Translations under genes and position numbers: made by a program
DNA from: Sphaerotilus mobilis
GTDB taxonomy: Bacteria; Pseudomonadota; Gammaproteobacteria; Burkholderiales; Burkholderiaceae_C
Length of the DNA stretch: 64,000 bases
Direction of reading: 5' to 3'
NCBI RefSeq assembly: GCF_004216565.1
Contig: NZ_SGWV01000007.1
Span: forward strand, 124,001-188,000
Shown: piece after piece, positions 35,534 to 43,399 of the stretch
Layout of the letters: every line of letters begins with the position of its first letter
Numbering within the stretch: the stretch's first letter is position 1
Notes under the pieces: model-generated
What the model was told of the DNA's origin: nothing
What the model saw: only the letters and a program-made list of their open reading frames with translations
Databases searched by the model: none

Positions 35534-36346
35534 ATGACCGACACCCTGATGCACGCACGCCCCTGGTCCGCCTATGGCGTCAGCCTCGACAGCCGCCTGC
35601 TGCTGGGCACCGCCGGCTACCCCTCGCCGCAGGTGCTGCACGACGCCATTGCCGCCAGCGGCACGCAGGTCGTCACCGTGGGCCTCAAGCGCACGCTGGC
35701 CGCTGGTGGCGACAACGGCCACATCGCGGCGATCCAGCGTGCGCTGGTCGAACGCGGCGCCCGGCTCCTGCCCAACACCGCCGGCTGCCGCACGGCCGAT
35801 GAGGCGATCACGCTGGCCCACATGGCGCGCGAGCTGTACGGCACGACCTGGCTCAAGCTCGAAGTCGTCGGCGACGAACACACGCTGCAGCCTGACCCCT
35901 GGGGCACCGTCGAGGCGGCCAGCACGCTGATCCGCGACGGCTTCGACGTCTTCCCCTACTGCACCGATGACCTGGTGACCTGCCAGCGCCTGCTCGATGC
36001 CGGCTGCCAGGTGCTGATGCCCTGGGGTGCGCCGATCGGCTCCGGACAGGGCCTGCTCAACCCCTGGGCGCTGCGCACGCTGCGCGAACGCTTGCCCGAC
36101 GCCGTGCTGATCGTCGACGCCGGCATCGGCGCGCCTTCCCATGCGGCGCAGGCGCTGGAACTGGGCTATGACGCGGTGCTGCTGAACTCGGCGGTCTCGC
36201 AGGCCGGCGACCCGGTGCGCATGGCCGCCGCCTTCGGTCAGGCCGTGCGTGCCGGACGGCTGGCGCGCGAGTCCGGCGTGATGGCCCCGCAGGACATGGC
36301 GGTGGCCAGCACGCCGGTCGGCGGCCGACCCTTCCTGATCGGTTGA
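35534..36346 (+). CDS. thiG: thiazole synthase
   Basis: 270 residues, a TIM-barrel enzyme that builds the thiazole phosphate from deoxyxylulose phosphate, dehydroglycine and ThiS thiocarboxylate. Seen: [12 protein letters not shown] near 20, [15 protein letters not shown] near 78-92, the imine lysine in [12 protein letters not shown] (Lys108), [20 protein letters not shown] near 160 and [18 protein letters not shown] near 195. Full length. It ends five bases before the thiE start. Confidence 0.94.
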   Translation: MTDTLMHARPWSAYGVSLDSRLLLGTAGYPSPQVLHDAIAASGTQVVTVGLKRTLAAGGDNGHIAAIQRALVERGARLLPNTAGCRTADEAITLAHMARELYGTTWLKLEVVGDEHTLQPDPWGTVEAASTLIRDGFDVFPYCTDDLVTCQRLLDAGCQVLMPWGAPIGSGQGLLNPWALRTLRERLPDAVLIVDAGIGAPSHAAQALELGYDAVLLNSAVSQAGDPVRMAAAFGQAVRAGRLARESGVMAPQDMAVASTPVGGRPFLIG

Positions 36347-36351
36347 CAGTC

Positions 36352-38034
36352 ATGGCCAAGGCGATGGCTCATGCGCCGATCCACCCCAGCGTCGATCTGC
36401 CGTCGACCTGGTGTGACGACGCCCACGTGCAGGCGCTCGCAGCGGCTTGCGACATCACGGTCCGACCCGATGCGACGCTGACCCAGCCACGGATCGACGG
36501 CCACCAAGGCCCGTCCATCCTTGCGCCGGAGCTGTGCGACGACGGCCGCGCCTTGCGGCTGGACACGCCGCATGCCAGCGGCCGGCTCTGGCTGCCCACG
36601 CCAGTCGACACCAGCGCGGCGAGCCGGCGCATCGTCGCCACGGCCCACGCGGCCGCGCTGGCCCGGGGCTTTGTCGACGCCGATGCGGCGGTGATCGCCG
36701 CCATGGCCGTGCAAGCGGTCGCCACGGACACGCCGATCCACCGCTTCATGCAGCAGCCGGAGCTGCTGCCGATGCTCGACGGCGCCGACGATGTCGAGCC
36801 TCCGGCGCCCCGCCCGGCCCCGCCCTTCGGGCCTGGCCTTTATGCGCTGGTCGACGAGGCGGCGCGGGTCGACGCCATCCTGGCGGTGGCGGGCGACGAT
36901 CTGTGTGCCCTGCAGTTGCGCATCAAGCGCGAGGCCCATGCCGGCCTGGACGATGCGGCCTTCGAGGCCCATGTGCGGGCCCAGGCCACGCTCGCCGCCG
37001 ACGCCCTGATCGCCCACCGTGCCACGGGCCACATCGTGCTGGTCATCAACGACCACTGGCGCGTGGCCGGCCAACTGGTCGCCGCCTGGCAAGGCGATGC
37101 GCGGCGGGCGGCGGTGCGCATCGGCATGCACCTGGGTCAGGAAGACCTGGCCGCGCTGGGCCGCGAAGGCCGCGCCCAACTGCAGGCCCTGCTGCACGCC
37201 GACCCACAACGGCCGCTGGCGCTGGGCCTGAGCTCGCACAGCCTGTGGGAACTCGCCCGCGCCCGCGCCATGGGCCCGGCCGTCGTCGCCTGCGGTCCCG
37301 TCTGGCCCACGCTGACCAAGGCCATGCCCTGGCGCGCGCAGGGGCTGGACAACCTGGCCTGGTGGACGGCCATGGCCGGCCTGCCGGTGGTCGCGATCGG
37401 CGGCATCCTGAGCCCCGCGCAGCTGCGTTCGGCCGCGTCCACCGGTGCGCCGGTCGCCTGTCTGGTGCGGGCCCTGAACGACGACGGACTGGCCCAGTGG
37501 TCGGCCTGGCAAGACGCCTGGACCGAAGGACGGCGCGCCAGCGCCAGCCGCCCGAGCGTGGCTTGGCCGCATCCCAGCCTGCCCGGCCCCTTCGCGCCCC
37601 TCGCCGCGCCGCGCAAGAAAGCACCGGCCGATCCGAACAAGTACACGGTCGAGAACCGCCCCAGCGCGATCGACGGCACCGGCGCCTTCGCGGGCGAGGA
37701 CATCCCCGCCTACAAGAAGATCGGCGAGATCCGCGGCGAGGCCATCAGCGTGCGCGAGGCCCGCCAGCGCGTGAAGGGCCAGGCCCGCATCATGATGGTC
37801 GAGATCAGCGACAAGCGCGCCATCGACGCGACCCATTCGAGCGATCCGCTGCGCTACACCAACCACTCCTGCCAGCCCAACGCCGTGCTGCGCATCCGCG
37901 GCGGTCGGGTCGAGCTCTACGCCATGCGCGCGATCGCGGCGGGTGAGGAACTGGTGGCCGACTATGGCGAGACACACCACGAGGGCAAGCTCACCTGCCG
38001 CTGTGGCGTGCCGAACTGCCGGGGCGCCCTGTAG
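36352..38034 (+). CDS. thiE: thiamine phosphate synthase fused to a C-terminal SET methyltransferase domain
   Basis: 560 residues in one open frame from ATG 36352 (a TTG at 36343 is also in frame). Residues 1-125 are a degenerate N-terminal extension ending AAALARGFVDADAAVIAAMA, like the tail of ThiD kinases. Residues about 140-370 are ThiE: GPGLYALVDEAARVDAI, LQLRIKRE, GMHLGQEDL, GPVWPTLTK and LPVVAIGGI. After a Pro/Ala linker (about 375-425), residues 426-560 form a SET domain: SAIDGTGAFAGEDIPA, NHSCQPN (504-510), ELVADYGE (Tyr538) and a post-SET cysteine set C-x-C-x4-C (549, 551, 556). No stop or intergenic gap separates them; GTG 37558 could be a separate SET start but has no ribosome-binding site. 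ThiE joins the thiamine halves; SET domains methylate protein lysines. A fused role is not known to me. Confidence 0.82.
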   Translation: MAKAMAHAPIHPSVDLPSTWCDDAHVQALAAACDITVRPDATLTQPRIDGHQGPSILAPELCDDGRALRLDTPHASGRLWLPTPVDTSAASRRIVATAHAAALARGFVDADAAVIAAMAVQAVATDTPIHRFMQQPELLPMLDGADDVEPPAPRPAPPFGPGLYALVDEAARVDAILAVAGDDLCALQLRIKREAHAGLDDAAFEAHVRAQATLAADALIAHRATGHIVLVINDHWRVAGQLVAAWQGDARRAAVRIGMHLGQEDLAALGREGRAQLQALLHADPQRPLALGLSSHSLWELARARAMGPAVVACGPVWPTLTKAMPWRAQGLDNLAWWTAMAGLPVVAIGGILSPAQLRSAASTGAPVACLVRALNDDGLAQWSAWQDAWTEGRRASASRPSVAWPHPSLPGPFAPLAAPRKKAPADPNKYTVENRPSAIDGTGAFAGEDIPAYKKIGEIRGEAISVREARQRVKGQARIMMVEISDKRAIDATHSSDPLRYTNHSCQPNAVLRIRGGRVELYAMRAIAAGEELVADYGETHHEGKLTCRCGVPNCRGAL

Positions 38035-38045
38035 AAGGTCAGGCA

Positions 38046-38062
38046 GCGCCGCGAACCGGCGC
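38046..38062. terminator. Possible terminator hairpin between thiE-SET and NIPSNAP genes
   Basis: GCGCCG (38046-38051) pairs with CGGCGC (38057-38062) around CGAAC. It fills the 30-base gap between two convergent stops. No T-tract. Confidence 0.4.
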
Positions 38063-38064
38063 GC

Positions 38065-38679
38065 TCACCTCATCGGCGAGAACGCCAGCGGCGCGCACAC
38101 CCAGGACGTCATCGTCGTCAGCGAGGCCGGTCCGCCCTTGGGCGGCCAGATGCCTTGCTTGACGGCATCGGCACGGAACTGCGAGCGCTGTTCGAGGCTG
38201 TCATAGGCCCAGATGTTGAGGAAACGCGGCTGCTCGCCGTCCAGCGCGGTGAAGGCGCCGATCAGCGGCGACATGGCGTGGCGTGCAGGCACGGCTTCCT
38301 TCCAGGCCTCAATCGTCTGGCCGAGCAGGCCCTGGCGCAGACCATAGGTGCGGAACTCGTACCAGCGACCGTGGGCACCGGCCTGCGGCGGGTTGAGGAA
38401 GGGGAACAGCGCATGGCTCTGCGAACGCAGCGAGACCAGCCATTCGGCGCAGCCCAGCGGGTCGGCCGACAGCAGCAGCTTCTGGCGCGCGGCGACCAGC
38501 GCGTTGGCGTCGTCGAACGCGCGCAGGATCAGCACGCGGCTGAGTTCGCCGATGTCGGAGGCGAAGGCGCCGACCAGCGTGCCGCCGGCATCGGGCAAGG
38601 CCTTCTTCAGCGCGGCATAGACCGAGGCATTGCTGAAGACCTTGATCTCGAGCGTGGTGACGTCGTACAGGGTGGTCAT
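38065..38679 (-). CDS. NIPSNAP family protein
   Basis: 204 residues with two ferredoxin-like NIPSNAP halves: YDVTTLEIKVFSNASVYAAL at 4-23 and RWYEFRTYGLRQGLLGQTIE near 105-124. The typical ending FLNIWAYDSLEQRSQFRADA is present. Bacterial NIPSNAP proteins often sit in catabolic operons and may act as small-molecule isomerases or monooxygenases, without proof. It is the last gene of the minus-strand arm of the catabolic locus, 50 bases after the CoA-transferase. Confidence 0.85.
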   Translation of the reverse strand: MTTLYDVTTLEIKVFSNASVYAALKKALPDAGGTLVGAFASDIGELSRVLILRAFDDANALVAARQKLLLSADPLGCAEWLVSLRSQSHALFPFLNPPQAGAHGRWYEFRTYGLRQGLLGQTIEAWKEAVPARHAMSPLIGAFTALDGEQPRFLNIWAYDSLEQRSQFRADAVKQGIWPPKGGPASLTTMTSWVCAPLAFSPMR

Positions 38680-38729
38680 GGGAGAAGTCCGATCAACAAA
38701 GGGAACCGAGGGAGGTGGTGGTGTCCGGC

Positions 38730-40346
38730 TCAGGCCGATGCGGATGCCGCAGCCGATGCCGATGCCGCAGCTCGCGAGGTCAGCGAGCCATGGCCGTCGT
38801 CCTCGCGCAAGAAATGCGAGGCCGGCATGACCCGCAGGTCGCTGGCGATGCGCGGGCTGAAGTCCATCTGGTCGAGCACATCGCGCTGCAGGTCGATGCC
38901 GGGCGCGATCTCGAACAGCTCGACCCCGCCGTCGACCAGCCGGAAGCTGGCGCGCTCGGTCAGGTAGAGCGCGCTCTGGCCGCGCTGCAGGGCCTGCGGG
39001 CCGCTGAAGGTGATCTGTTCGACCGCACGCACGAGCTTGCGCACCTGGCCCTGGCGCGTCACGCGCATCTGGCCGTCGCCGGTTTCGAGCTGGACGCCCT
39101 TGGCCGCGAAGGTGCCGCAGAACACGACCTTGCGGGCGTTCTGGGCGATGTCGATGAAGCCGCCCGGACCGACGGCCAGGCCGCCAAGCTTGGAGACGTT
39201 GACATTGCCCAGCGCGTCGAACTCGCCAAAGCCGAGGAAGGCCAGAGCCAGCCCGCCGCCGCCGTAGAAGTCGAACTGGGTCGGCGCGTCCAGCATGGCG
39301 CTGGCGTTGCGGGCATAGCCGAACAGCACGCCGTCGAGCAGGCTGCCGCCATAGGTGCCGTGTTCGATGGTCTGGTGGATCCGGTCGAGTTCGCCACGCC
39401 GCACGACCAGCTTGGCGACCGCGTCGGGCACGCCCACGCCGTAGTTGACGACCGCGCCGTCGACCAGTTCGCAGGCCGCACGACGCGCCACCGCGAGCCG
39501 TTCGCTGAAGGGCTCATCGGCCAGCGCCTCGGCCACCGCCGCCGCACGCGCCGCGCCGGTCAGCTCGCCCGACAGGCTGGCGTCGAAGGGGATGTCGTAG
39601 CTGGTGCGCTGGTTCGCGTCGACCACGATGGCATCGACCCAGGCGGCCGGGATGCGGACCTCGCGGGCCTTGAGCGCGCCACGCGGCAAGCGTTCGCGCA
39701 CCTGCACGATGACACGCCCGCCGCTGTTGCGGGCGGCCAGCGCGATGGCCTGGGCATCGAGGTTGGCGGCCTCATGCTCGAAGCTGATGTGACCGTCCTC
39801 ATCGGCGGCCGATGCCCGCACGATGGCCACGTCGACGCGGTAGGGCTTGTAGCGCAGGTACTCGCGGCCATCGAGGCGGATGAGCTCGGCCAGCTCGTCG
39901 CGGGCGGCCTCGTTCATGCGCCCGCCGCCGTGACGCGGGTCGCAGACCGTGCCCAGGCCGACGTGCGTGATCAGGCCGGGCTGGCCGGCACCAATGGCGC
40001 GGAACAGCTGCGAGGACACGCCGCCCGGCAGGATGTAGGCCTCGATGCGGTTGTCGCGGGCGAGCTGCTGCATGCGCGGCGACCAGACCCAGTGGCCGCC
40101 GATCACCTTGCGCACCAGACCTTCATGGGCAAAGCAGTTCATGCCCCGGCTGGCCTTGTCGCCGATGCCCAGCGCATGCACCGCCGTCAGGCCGCGCGGC
40201 GCGCCGGTGGCGAGGAAACGGCGCTCGATGGCCTGGAAGACGCAGGTCGCCTCCATCAGGCCGCCGCCACCGCCCATCAGCGCGACGGTCGCGCCATCGG
40301 GAATCAAGGCTGCGGCCGCATCGGCGCTCATGAACTTGTCGTGCAT
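38730..40346 (-). CDS. fused-subunit acyl-CoA:carboxylate CoA-transferase (family I, YdiF-like)
   Basis: About 538 residues from ATG 40346; ATGs at 40352 and 40355 are possible. Both CoA-transferase halves are in one chain, as in E. coli YdiF. N-terminal half: LIPDGATVALMGGGGGLMEA near 15. C-terminal half: LVDGAVVNYGVGVPDAVAKL, TIEHGTYGGSLLDG (a Glu in position to form the CoA thioester), and VGPGGFIDIAQNARKVVFCG. It would load CoA onto the pathway's carboxylate. The last 11 residues are an Ala/Ser repeat encoded by GATGCCG-type DNA repeats (38735-38770). It lies 16 bases after the acyl-CoA dehydrogenase. Confidence 0.86.
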   Translation of the reverse strand: MHDKFMSADAAAALIPDGATVALMGGGGGLMEATCVFQAIERRFLATGAPRGLTAVHALGIGDKASRGMNCFAHEGLVRKVIGGHWVWSPRMQQLARDNRIEAYILPGGVSSQLFRAIGAGQPGLITHVGLGTVCDPRHGGGRMNEAARDELAELIRLDGREYLRYKPYRVDVAIVRASAADEDGHISFEHEAANLDAQAIALAARNSGGRVIVQVRERLPRGALKAREVRIPAAWVDAIVVDANQRTSYDIPFDASLSGELTGAARAAAVAEALADEPFSERLAVARRAACELVDGAVVNYGVGVPDAVAKLVVRRGELDRIHQTIEHGTYGGSLLDGVLFGYARNASAMLDAPTQFDFYGGGGLALAFLGFGEFDALGNVNVSKLGGLAVGPGGFIDIAQNARKVVFCGTFAAKGVQLETGDGQMRVTRQGQVRKLVRAVEQITFSGPQALQRGQSALYLTERASFRLVDGGVELFEIAPGIDLQRDVLDQMDFSPRIASDLRVMPASHFLREDDGHGSLTSRAAASASAAASASA

Positions 40347-40362
40347 GGTCATCATCCCCGGC

Positions 40363-41526
40363 TCAGCGGTGCACGTCGTAGAGCGCCGCGCCCTTCTTGC
40401 CCAGGCTGCGGGCGATGACGCTGCGGTGGATCTCCGAGGTGCCGTCGAAGATGCGGTAGATGCGGGCATCGCGGAAGTAGCGCTCGATTGGCAGTTCCTT
40501 GCAGTAGCCCATGCCACCGAAGACCTGCACCGCCCGGTCGACCACCCGGCCCAGCGTCTCGGCCGCATGGACCTTGACCATCGCGATGGTGTCGCGCGCA
40601 TCGATGCCGCGGTCGATCATCCAGGCCGCCTGCCAGACCATCAGGCGCGCGGCGTTGATCTCGATGACGCTGTCGGCCAGCATCTGCCCGACCATCTGGA
40701 AGTCGGCGATCTTGCTGCCGAACTGCTGGCGGTCCTGTGCGTAGGCGCTGGCCTGTTCCAGCACATGGCTGGCCTTGCCGACCGCACGCGCGCCGACCTG
40801 CGCCAGGCGCACGACATTGAGCGCACCCATGGCCAGCTTGAAGCCCTGGCCCTCGGCACCCAGCAGGGCCAGCGGCTCCAGCACGACCTGGTCGAAGAAC
40901 AGCTCGACGTGGGGCGTGCCGCGCAGGCCCATCATCTTCTGGTCCTTGCCCACGGTGAATCCCGGCAGACCTTTGTCGACCATGAACATGCTGATCTCGC
41001 GTTCGCCGGTGCGGGCAGAGACCAGGAAGAAGTCGCTCCACAGACCATCGCTGATGAAGTGCTTGCTGCCGTTGAGCACCCAGCGCCCGCTGGCATCGCG
41101 CCGGGCCGTCGTGCGGATGCCCTGGGCGTCGGAGCCGGCACCTGGCTCGGTGATGGCGATCGCGCAGGTGCGTCGGCCGTCGATGGCCGGCCGGAGCCAG
41201 CGCTCGATCTGCTCGCCACGGCATTCGAGCAGGGGCTCGTAGACGTTGCCGAAGGCACGCCGGATCAGGTAGTCGCTGGTGTGGCCGAACTGCTCCTCGC
41301 AGAGGATGCGGTCGAGCGTCGACAGACCCCCGCCACCAAGCTCAGCGGGCATGTTCATCGCGTAGAGCCCGAGGCTGCGCGACTTCTCGAACACGGCCAT
41401 GGCGGTGTCGCGGTCCAGCTCGCCGTCTTGCTCCAGGCGCTCTTCGAGCGGCTGCAGTTCTTCACGGATGAAGCGACGCACCGTGTCGATCATCATCTTC
41501 TGTTCGTCGTCGAGGGCGAAGTCCAT
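40363..41526 (-). CDS. acyl-CoA dehydrogenase with Asp at the usual catalytic Glu position
   Basis: 387 residues. FAD acyl-CoA dehydrogenase fold with AIAITEPGAGSDAQGIRT near 117, KHFISDGLWSDFFLVSA near 153, FGGMGYCKELPIERYFRDAR near 335 and IYRIFDGTSEIHRSV. MCAD-type enzymes have IYEGT with a catalytic glutamate here; this protein has Asp361. It also lacks the helix-G glutamate of isovaleryl-CoA dehydrogenases. The enzyme probably oxidises an unusual, perhaps cyclic, acyl-CoA. It sits between the AroE paralogue and the CoA-transferase in one transcription unit. ATG 41529 is an alternative start. Confidence 0.87.
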   Translation of the reverse strand: MDFALDDEQKMMIDTVRRFIREELQPLEERLEQDGELDRDTAMAVFEKSRSLGLYAMNMPAELGGGGLSTLDRILCEEQFGHTSDYLIRRAFGNVYEPLLECRGEQIERWLRPAIDGRRTCAIAITEPGAGSDAQGIRTTARRDASGRWVLNGSKHFISDGLWSDFFLVSARTGEREISMFMVDKGLPGFTVGKDQKMMGLRGTPHVELFFDQVVLEPLALLGAEGQGFKLAMGALNVVRLAQVGARAVGKASHVLEQASAYAQDRQQFGSKIADFQMVGQMLADSVIEINAARLMVWQAAWMIDRGIDARDTIAMVKVHAAETLGRVVDRAVQVFGGMGYCKELPIERYFRDARIYRIFDGTSEIHRSVIARSLGKKGAALYDVHR

Positions 41527-41599
41527 CATGGGTCCGTAGGGCGTGTCGAGAGGGGTGGGCAGGTGAGCGTGCGTGAGGGCGTGCGGGCGGTCCACAGCC

Positions 41600-42448
41600 T
41601 CAGGCCAGGTAGAAGTCGACGATGCGGTCGCGCACCGCCTCGAACATGCCGATGCCGGTGAGCGTGGCGCAGCCGCGTGCGCGGGCCGCCTCGATCAGCG
41701 GCGGGATGGCCGGCTGGGTCACGACATCGCTGACAAAGGTCGACGCGGCCAGGCGCGTGACGTCGACCGGCAGCGGGTCGCCACGTGTCATGCCCATCGG
41801 CGTGGCATTGGTGACGAGGTCGTAGCCGGTCGGGTCGAGACCGCCAATGCCCACGCGCAGTGGCTCGGCACGGCCGGCGGCGTAGCGGCGCAGCTTGTCG
41901 GCCAAGGCCTCGCGGCGGGCAGCATCGGCCTCGTGCAGGTCCAGCGTGGCCACGCCGGCATCGACCAGCGCGTGGGCGATCGCCGAGCCCGCGCCACCGG
42001 CACCGACCAGCAGCGCGCGCCGGCCCTGCAGCACCGCGCCGGCGGCCCGCATGCCCGCGACATGGCCGTCGCCATCGCACATGTCGCCCAACCAGCCACC
42101 GCTGGGTGCGTGGCGTCGCAGGATGTTGACGGCGCCGATCGAGCGGGCGCGCGGCGTCAGCGCATCGCACAAGGGCAGCACCGCGAACTTGTGCGGCACC
42201 GTCACGATGATCCCGTCGACATTGCGCTGGCAGCGGATCGCGGCGCACCAGTCGGCCAAATCGTCCGGCGCGACATGGGCCGGCACGCAGACCGCATCGG
42301 CGCCACGCGCACGCATCAGCGCGGTCACGCCGGCCGGCGACTTCACCTGCGCGATCGGATCGCCGACGATCAGGATCACGCGGGTGGCGCCGCTGTAGTG
42401 GGCGAGGAAGGCGTCGTCGTTCGGGGGCAAGTCAATGCTCAAGCTCAT
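41600..42448 (-). CDS. shikimate/quinate dehydrogenase-like oxidoreductase (AroE paralogue)
   Basis: 282 residues from ATG 42448, chosen because GAGG lies six bases upstream; four in-frame ATGs within a CTCATG-rich repeat make the start uncertain. AroE architecture: IIVTVPHKFAVLP (catalytic Lys), SIGAVNILRR, and LLVGAGGAGSAIAHALVDAG near 130. Two features differ from the biosynthetic AroE in this window: the paired substrate serines (SRSP) are replaced by QVKSP, and GDNTDG is GDMCDG. This points to a different substrate, perhaps a quinate-like hydroaromatic. It is the first gene of the minus arm. Confidence 0.82.
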   Translation of the reverse strand: MSLSIDLPPNDDAFLAHYSGATRVILIVGDPIAQVKSPAGVTALMRARGADAVCVPAHVAPDDLADWCAAIRCQRNVDGIIVTVPHKFAVLPLCDALTPRARSIGAVNILRRHAPSGGWLGDMCDGDGHVAGMRAAGAVLQGRRALLVGAGGAGSAIAHALVDAGVATLDLHEADAARREALADKLRRYAAGRAEPLRVGIGGLDPTGYDLVTNATPMGMTRGDPLPVDVTRLAASTFVSDVVTQPAIPPLIEAARARGCATLTGIGMFEAVRDRIVDFYLA

Positions 42449-42534
42449 GCTCATCCTCATGCTCATGCAGAGGGGCCGCAGCGGCGGCCGTTCGTCTTCG
42501 TTCACATCAGTATAAATAGACTTTCGTTCAATTG

Positions 42535-42549
42535 TGGAATAGCATTCCG
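42535..42549. promoter_or_regulatory. IclR-type operator in the divergent promoter
   Basis: TGGAATAGCATTCCG: arms GGAAT and ATTCC are a perfect inverted repeat around AGC, like IclR-family sites (E. coli IclR site TGGAAATNATTTCCA). It is 42 bases upstream of the IclR start in a 142-base gap that is markedly AT-rich for this window. TATAAAT at 42511-42517 could be a -10 element. Confidence 0.6.
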
Positions 42550-42590
42550 GAAATCCATGCAATGAACCCAACACCGACGATGGAGCAGCC

Positions 42591-43391
42591 ATGTCCGGCG
42601 TGATGCAAAGAACCCTGGCCATCCTGGAACGTCTGGCCGCCGAGGTGCAAGGCGTGCCACTGGCAACGCTGGCCGACGAGCTGGACATCCCGCGCAGCGC
42701 CGCGCACCGGCTGCTGATGGAACTCGCCGAGCTGGGCTGGGTGCGCCAGTCGCGCGAGCGTGGCGACTACATGCTCACCACCAAGCTGGTGTCCATGGGC
42801 ATGAACTACCTCAAGGCCTCCGGCGTGATCGACCTGTGCCAGCCCATCCTCGACCGCCTCGCCGAGGCCAGCGGCGAGCTGGTGCGGCTGGGCGTCGTCG
42901 ACGTCGACCACATCACCTGGGTGTCGCTGTCGCAAGGCACCCGCTCGGGCCTGCGCTACGACCCCGACCAGGGCATCGACGTGCGGCTGTCCTGCACCTC
43001 GTCCGGCCTGGCCTGGCTGTCGACGCTGCCCGAGGACGACGCCATCGCGCTGGTCAGCCGGCAAGGCCTGGGCCTGCCGCCGGCCTACGGGCCGAACGCG
43101 CCGACCTCGATGCAGGCGCTGCTCAAGCAGGTCCGCGCGGTCCGCAAGCAAGGCTATGCGCTGACCTGCGAGACCTATGCACCCGGCCTGAATGCGATGT
43201 CGACCGCCATCGTGCCGGCGGGCAAGGGGGCGGTCGGCGTGCTGGCCATGTCGGGGCCGGCGGTGCGTCTGACCGAATCCAAGATGTTGCAGTGGGCCCC
43301 CGACCTGATGGCCGCTGCGCAGGAGCTGGCTGCGATCAGCGCAGCCTCGCCGCTGTTCAACCGGGCCTACGCGCCAGTGCCTTCGGCCTGA
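42591..43391 (+). CDS. IclR-family transcriptional regulator
   Basis: 266 residues. N-terminal winged HTH at 1-65 (MQRTLAILERLAAEVQGVPL, DELDIPRSAAHRLLMELAEL) and a C-terminal GAF-like effector domain (DLCQPILDRLAEASGELVRL, GQGLGL-like QGLGLPPAYGPNAPTS, and GVLAMSGPAVRLT near 223). It should bind the TGGAAT palindrome upstream and control both arms of the divergent locus in response to a pathway compound, probably an aromatic or hydroaromatic acid. Its stop is eight bases before the flavoprotein gene. Confidence 0.88.
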   Translation: MSGVMQRTLAILERLAAEVQGVPLATLADELDIPRSAAHRLLMELAELGWVRQSRERGDYMLTTKLVSMGMNYLKASGVIDLCQPILDRLAEASGELVRLGVVDVDHITWVSLSQGTRSGLRYDPDQGIDVRLSCTSSGLAWLSTLPEDDAIALVSRQGLGLPPAYGPNAPTSMQALLKQVRAVRKQGYALTCETYAPGLNAMSTAIVPAGKGAVGVLAMSGPAVRLTESKMLQWAPDLMAAAQELAAISAASPLFNRAYAPVPSA

Positions 43392-43399
43392 TCGCCGCG

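Noticed and set aside
41600-42448. Second biosynthetic aroE
   Set aside because: Substrate serines and the GDNTDG motif are altered and the neighbours are catabolic, so a biosynthetic role is unlikely.
42836-43399. Upstream extension of the flavoprotein frame
   Set aside because: Overlaps the IclR gene in another frame; the FAD motif begins soon after the ATG at 43400, and the extension is Arg/Gly-rich shadow.
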